NCBI GenBank assembly: GCA_038063315.1
Contig: JBBTVI010000041.1
Location: 1 to 13,798 of the forward strand
From: JBBTVI01 sp038063315
Lineage (GTDB): Bacteria; Patescibacteriota; Minisyncoccia; Sungbacterales; HO2-52-23
DNA: 13,798 bases
Direction of reading: 5' to 3'
Numbering within the stretch: position 1 is the first letter of the stretch; each line of letters opens with the position of its first letter. The position numbers and the translations under genes were made by a program. Positions 11,807 to 13,798 of this stretch are shown here, piece after piece. The notes beneath the pieces are model-generated. The model was not told the origin of the DNA. It worked only from the letters and a program-made list of their open reading frames with translations, and searched no databases.

Positions 11807-13390
11807 ATGACCAAATCGCGGGTTTTTCTTTTTTGCCTCCTTGCGTTTATTGCCGGCGTCTCTGTTGCCTCTTTTATTCCGTTTCCTGTTGCCGTAATTT
11901 GGATCGGCGGTGTCGGTATTTTTTGCGTTATTGCTTTCGGCGCGCGGCATCAAAATCTCCTTATTGTTGTCGCTGGACTTATCGCGCTCTGTTTTGCCGG
12001 CGGCGCGTTCCGGTATGCGGCGGTCATGCAGTCCGCGCCCGATTTGACGGAATTTGAGGGTCGCGCTATCCGCTTCGAGGGTGTTGTCATCCGCGAGCCG
12101 GTATTGACTGAAAAATCGCAGCAGATAACGGTGCGCGGCCGCATCCGTTCGCCGGAGGATGCGATTGGACGCGAGACGGAGGAATTTCGCATGCGCGTTG
12201 TGAGCCGTCCGTATCCGCGGTATGCATTCGGAGACGCATTGACGCTTGAGGGAGTTCTCGCGAGTCCTTTGGACAGAGACGCGCCGTATCGCGCCCTACC
12301 ACGAAACTATTTGGTGGGAGGGCGTGCGACGCTCTTAATGAAAGAGGGAATTTTCGGGACCATAGTTTTTCCCCGGATAGAAAAGACCGGCGCTGTCCGT
12401 GGTTTCATTATCATGCGCCGGATTCTCGGCGCGAAAAACGCGTTGACCGCGGGAATTGACCGTATGCTGCCGGATCCCCACGCCGCGCTTCTGAGGGGCC
12501 TGCTTCTCGGGGAGCGGGCGGCGTTGCCCGAGGAGACGGTCGGGAATTTCCGCGCATCGGGCGTCTCGCACATTGTCGCGTTGTCGGGTTACAACATCAC
12601 GCTTGTGGGCCGGTCGTTCATGGCCGGTCTTTTATGGGCAAGCATCCCGTTTCGTGCATCTTTTTGGATTGCGTCAGGCGCGATTATCCTCTTTATCGTG
12701 ATGGTCGGCGCTTCGCCCTCGGTCACGCGCGCGGGGATTTTGGGTCTTCTTCTGCTTGTGGCCGAGCGCGAGGGCCGGGTCTATAATATCCGGAACGCGC
12801 TCGCCTTTGCCGCCGCAGCAATGGTTTTCGTTAATCCGCTGATTCTCCGCTTTGATGCGGCGTTTCAGCTTTCGTTTTGCGCGACAATCGGCCTTGTCTA
12901 TTTTTCCGGCCCTGTGGAAAAATATATGGATCGCTCGGCGCGGCGCATCCGTCGTTTTTTCGGGGATTATAAGGTATTGAAACGACGCGGCAACGGCTTT
13001 ATTTCGCGTCGCGTCGGGCTCATCAAGCGGCTGCTTGTCGAGACAATCGCGGCGCAAATCGCGGTCCTCCCTCTTTTGATCATCCTTTTCGGCGCAATCT
13101 CTCTTGTGAGTCCGCTGGCCAATATGTTTGTGCTTCTGGCGGTGCCGTTTGCTATGGCCTGGGGATTTGTCACGGGGCTCTGGGGGATGCTCCGATTGCC
13201 TTTTGGAGGTATGGTTGCCGGAGTCGCATGGCTCGCGCTTGAGTATATTCTCCGCGTGTCCGCGTTTTTTGCGAGGATTCCGTTTGCGTCTGTGCCTGCG
13301 GGCAAATGGGTTGCCATCCTGCTGCTTATAGCGATCGCGGCGTTCGTTTTACGAAAGAGATTACGCACGGTACGTTTTCCTCAGACGTAA
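11807..13390 (+). CDS. comEC: ComEC/Rec2 DNA uptake channel, short form without beta-lactamase-like domain
   Basis: ComEC forms the inner-membrane channel that brings single-stranded DNA into the cell during natural transformation. This 527-residue copy has two or three N-terminal membrane segments (about 5-65), a soluble DUF4131/OB-like region (about 75-190), then the competence domain. That domain opens with LPDPHAALLRGLLLGERAAL and the hallmark FRASGVSHIVALSGYNIT, and is followed by about eight hydrophobic segments up to the C-terminus. The metallo-beta-lactamase-like domain that ends full-length ComEC (about 750 residues) is absent; the protein stops after the last membrane segment with RKRLRTVRFPQT. 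ATG 11807 is preferred over TTG 11750 because the membrane segment starts right after it. A weak TTGCAA/TACTGT promoter (11772-11800, 17-base spacer) would put transcription at this ATG. Confidence 0.92.
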   Translation: MTKSRVFLFCLLAFIAGVSVASFIPFPVAVIWIGGVGIFCVIAFGARHQNLLIVVAGLIALCFAGGAFRYAAVMQSAPDLTEFEGRAIRFEGVVIREPVLTEKSQQITVRGRIRSPEDAIGRETEEFRMRVVSRPYPRYAFGDALTLEGVLASPLDRDAPYRALPRNYLVGGRATLLMKEGIFGTIVFPRIEKTGAVRGFIIMRRILGAKNALTAGIDRMLPDPHAALLRGLLLGERAALPEETVGNFRASGVSHIVALSGYNITLVGRSFMAGLLWASIPFRASFWIASGAIILFIVMVGASPSVTRAGILGLLLLVAEREGRVYNIRNALAFAAAAMVFVNPLILRFDAAFQLSFCATIGLVYFSGPVEKYMDRSARRIRRFFGDYKVLKRRGNGFISRRVGLIKRLLVETIAAQIAVLPLLIILFGAISLVSPLANMFVLLAVPFAMAWGFVTGLWGMLRLPFGGMVAGVAWLALEYILRVSAFFARIPFASVPAGKWVAILLLIAIAAFVLRKRLRTVRFPQT

Positions 13391-13427
13391 CCCCTCACAG
13401 CCCCACCAACGCCGCGCTATTACATGC

Positions 13428-13549
13428 GTCATTGCGAGGAATCCTGCTCGAAGCGAGGAGATCCCTCGCTTCGCTCGGGACAGGCTCCGCAATCCAGAAT
13501 CCCTGGATTGCCGCGCTCCCCCTCGCAGCTCGGGGTCGCTCGCAATGAC
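13428..13549. repeat. Palindromic element, second copy of the type found in the adenosyltransferase gene
   Basis: It has outer ends GTCATTGCGAG/CTCGCAATGAC and inner stem GCAATCCAG (13489-13497) / CTGGATTGC (13503-13511) with a five-base loop, plus an internal palindrome around GCGAGGAGATCCCTCGC. It lies between comEC and the last gene. The 262-base gap here holds otherwise only the DnaA-box-like site. Confidence 0.85.
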
Positions 13550-13567
13550 GAAATTATTGGAATAACC

Positions 13568-13576
13568 TGTGTATAA
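13568..13576 (-). promoter_or_regulatory. DnaA-box-like site (TTATACACA on the minus strand)
   Basis: TGTGTATAA on the plus strand is the reverse complement of TTATACACA, which fits TTATNCACA. It is a single copy 77 bases before the start of the last gene. A chance match is possible. Confidence 0.35.
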
Positions 13577-13652
13577 CCTGTTGATTCGTACTGGATAAAT
13601 CAGCGTCTGATTTTTCTTGCGTATGCGGTCAAAATCTCCTACGAATGAAGAG

Positions 13653-13798
13653 ATGAAAACCCTATTCACATCTTATACAATTCCCATCCTCATTCTTGTT
13701 TACCTTTTCTCACCCACCCCCGCATCTGCCGCAACCTTCGTAACGGATATCACCCTTGCCGCAGACACGATCTGGACAAAGGACGCAGGTCCGTATGT
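13653..13798 (+). CDS. Secreted protein, N-terminal part only (cut by window end)
   Basis: 48 codons are visible and the frame stays open to the window edge. The first 26 residues form a clear signal peptide: MKTLFTSY, hydrophobic TIPILILVYLF, then SPTPASA, a good AxA cleavage site. The mature start continues ATFVTDITLAADTIWTKDAG and PYV. The pattern of an acidic or aliphatic strand followed by D-T-x-W-T-K...PYV is typical of the first coil of secreted right-handed beta-helix proteins, which suggests a surface or cell-contact protein; this is a tentative reading of 22 residues. An in-frame ATG at 13623 would add ten polar residues and spoil the signal peptide, so 13653 is preferred. GAAGAG just before it is a weak ribosome binding site. 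Confidence 0.65.
   Translation, partial: MKTLFTSYTIPILILVYLFSPTPASAATFVTDITLAADTIWTKDAGPY

Noticed and set aside
13361..13669. Minus-strand open frame of 102 codons after comEC
   Set aside because: Most of it is translation of the palindromic element; no start signal or domain.

Overview
The window reads as chromosomal DNA of a small-genome bacterium of the Candidate Phyla Radiation (Patescibacteria), most like Parcubacteria. The reasons are compact core genes, a ComEC without its nuclease-like C-terminal domain, a B12-dependent ribonucleotide reductase as the only reductase in view, few Shine-Dalgarno sequences, and the gene order HisRS-like / HIT / bS21 / YqeY / YbeY / FtsA / FtsZ. TGA is used as a normal stop (HIT, YbeY, FtsA, NrdJ, CobA), so the code is standard and the recoded Gracilibacteria/Absconditabacteria are excluded. 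The lineage is inferred from gene content only.

Region 1 (1-5833), translation and division. A degenerate histidyl-tRNA-synthetase-like protein and a HIT protein are followed by a tightly packed run of bS21, YqeY, YbeY and FtsA, then FtsZ and a terminator. Each wide gap in this block (before HIT, before bS21, before ftsZ) holds one copy of a ~90-115 bp AT-rich inverted-repeat element ending just before the next start codon. FtsA keeps a membrane-targeting C-terminal helix and FtsZ keeps the C-terminal peptide that binds FtsA. FtsZ carries an unusual Cys in its GTP-binding signature.

Region 2 (5834-6943). Two perfect DnaA boxes, a promoter followed by a terminator-like hairpin (attenuator or short RNA), an AT-rich gene for a membrane-anchored protein of unknown function, and a GC-rich palindromic repeat.

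Region 3 (6944-10796), B12-dependent deoxyribonucleotide synthesis. A large class II ribonucleotide reductase (NrdJ) lies near a cob(I)alamin adenosyltransferase, which would make its cofactor. Between them, on the minus strand, is a 68-residue gene with the best ribosome binding site in the window, its own terminator and a promoter that overlaps the adenosyltransferase start. A ~91 bp palindromic repeat has inserted into the adenosyltransferase gene without breaking its frame.

Region 4 (10797-13798). An MNT/HEPN (MntA-HepT type) toxin-antitoxin pair with a promoter that implies a leaderless mRNA, then comEC for DNA uptake, a second palindrome of the same family as the one in the adenosyltransferase gene, a DnaA-box-like site, and the start of a secreted protein cut by the window edge.

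The strongest leads are the in-frame palindrome in cobA, the HisRS paralogue with eroded catalytic motifs, the dispersed inverted-repeat elements placed before start codons, the promoter-hairpin leader at 5964-6067, and the small divergent gene at 9830-10036.
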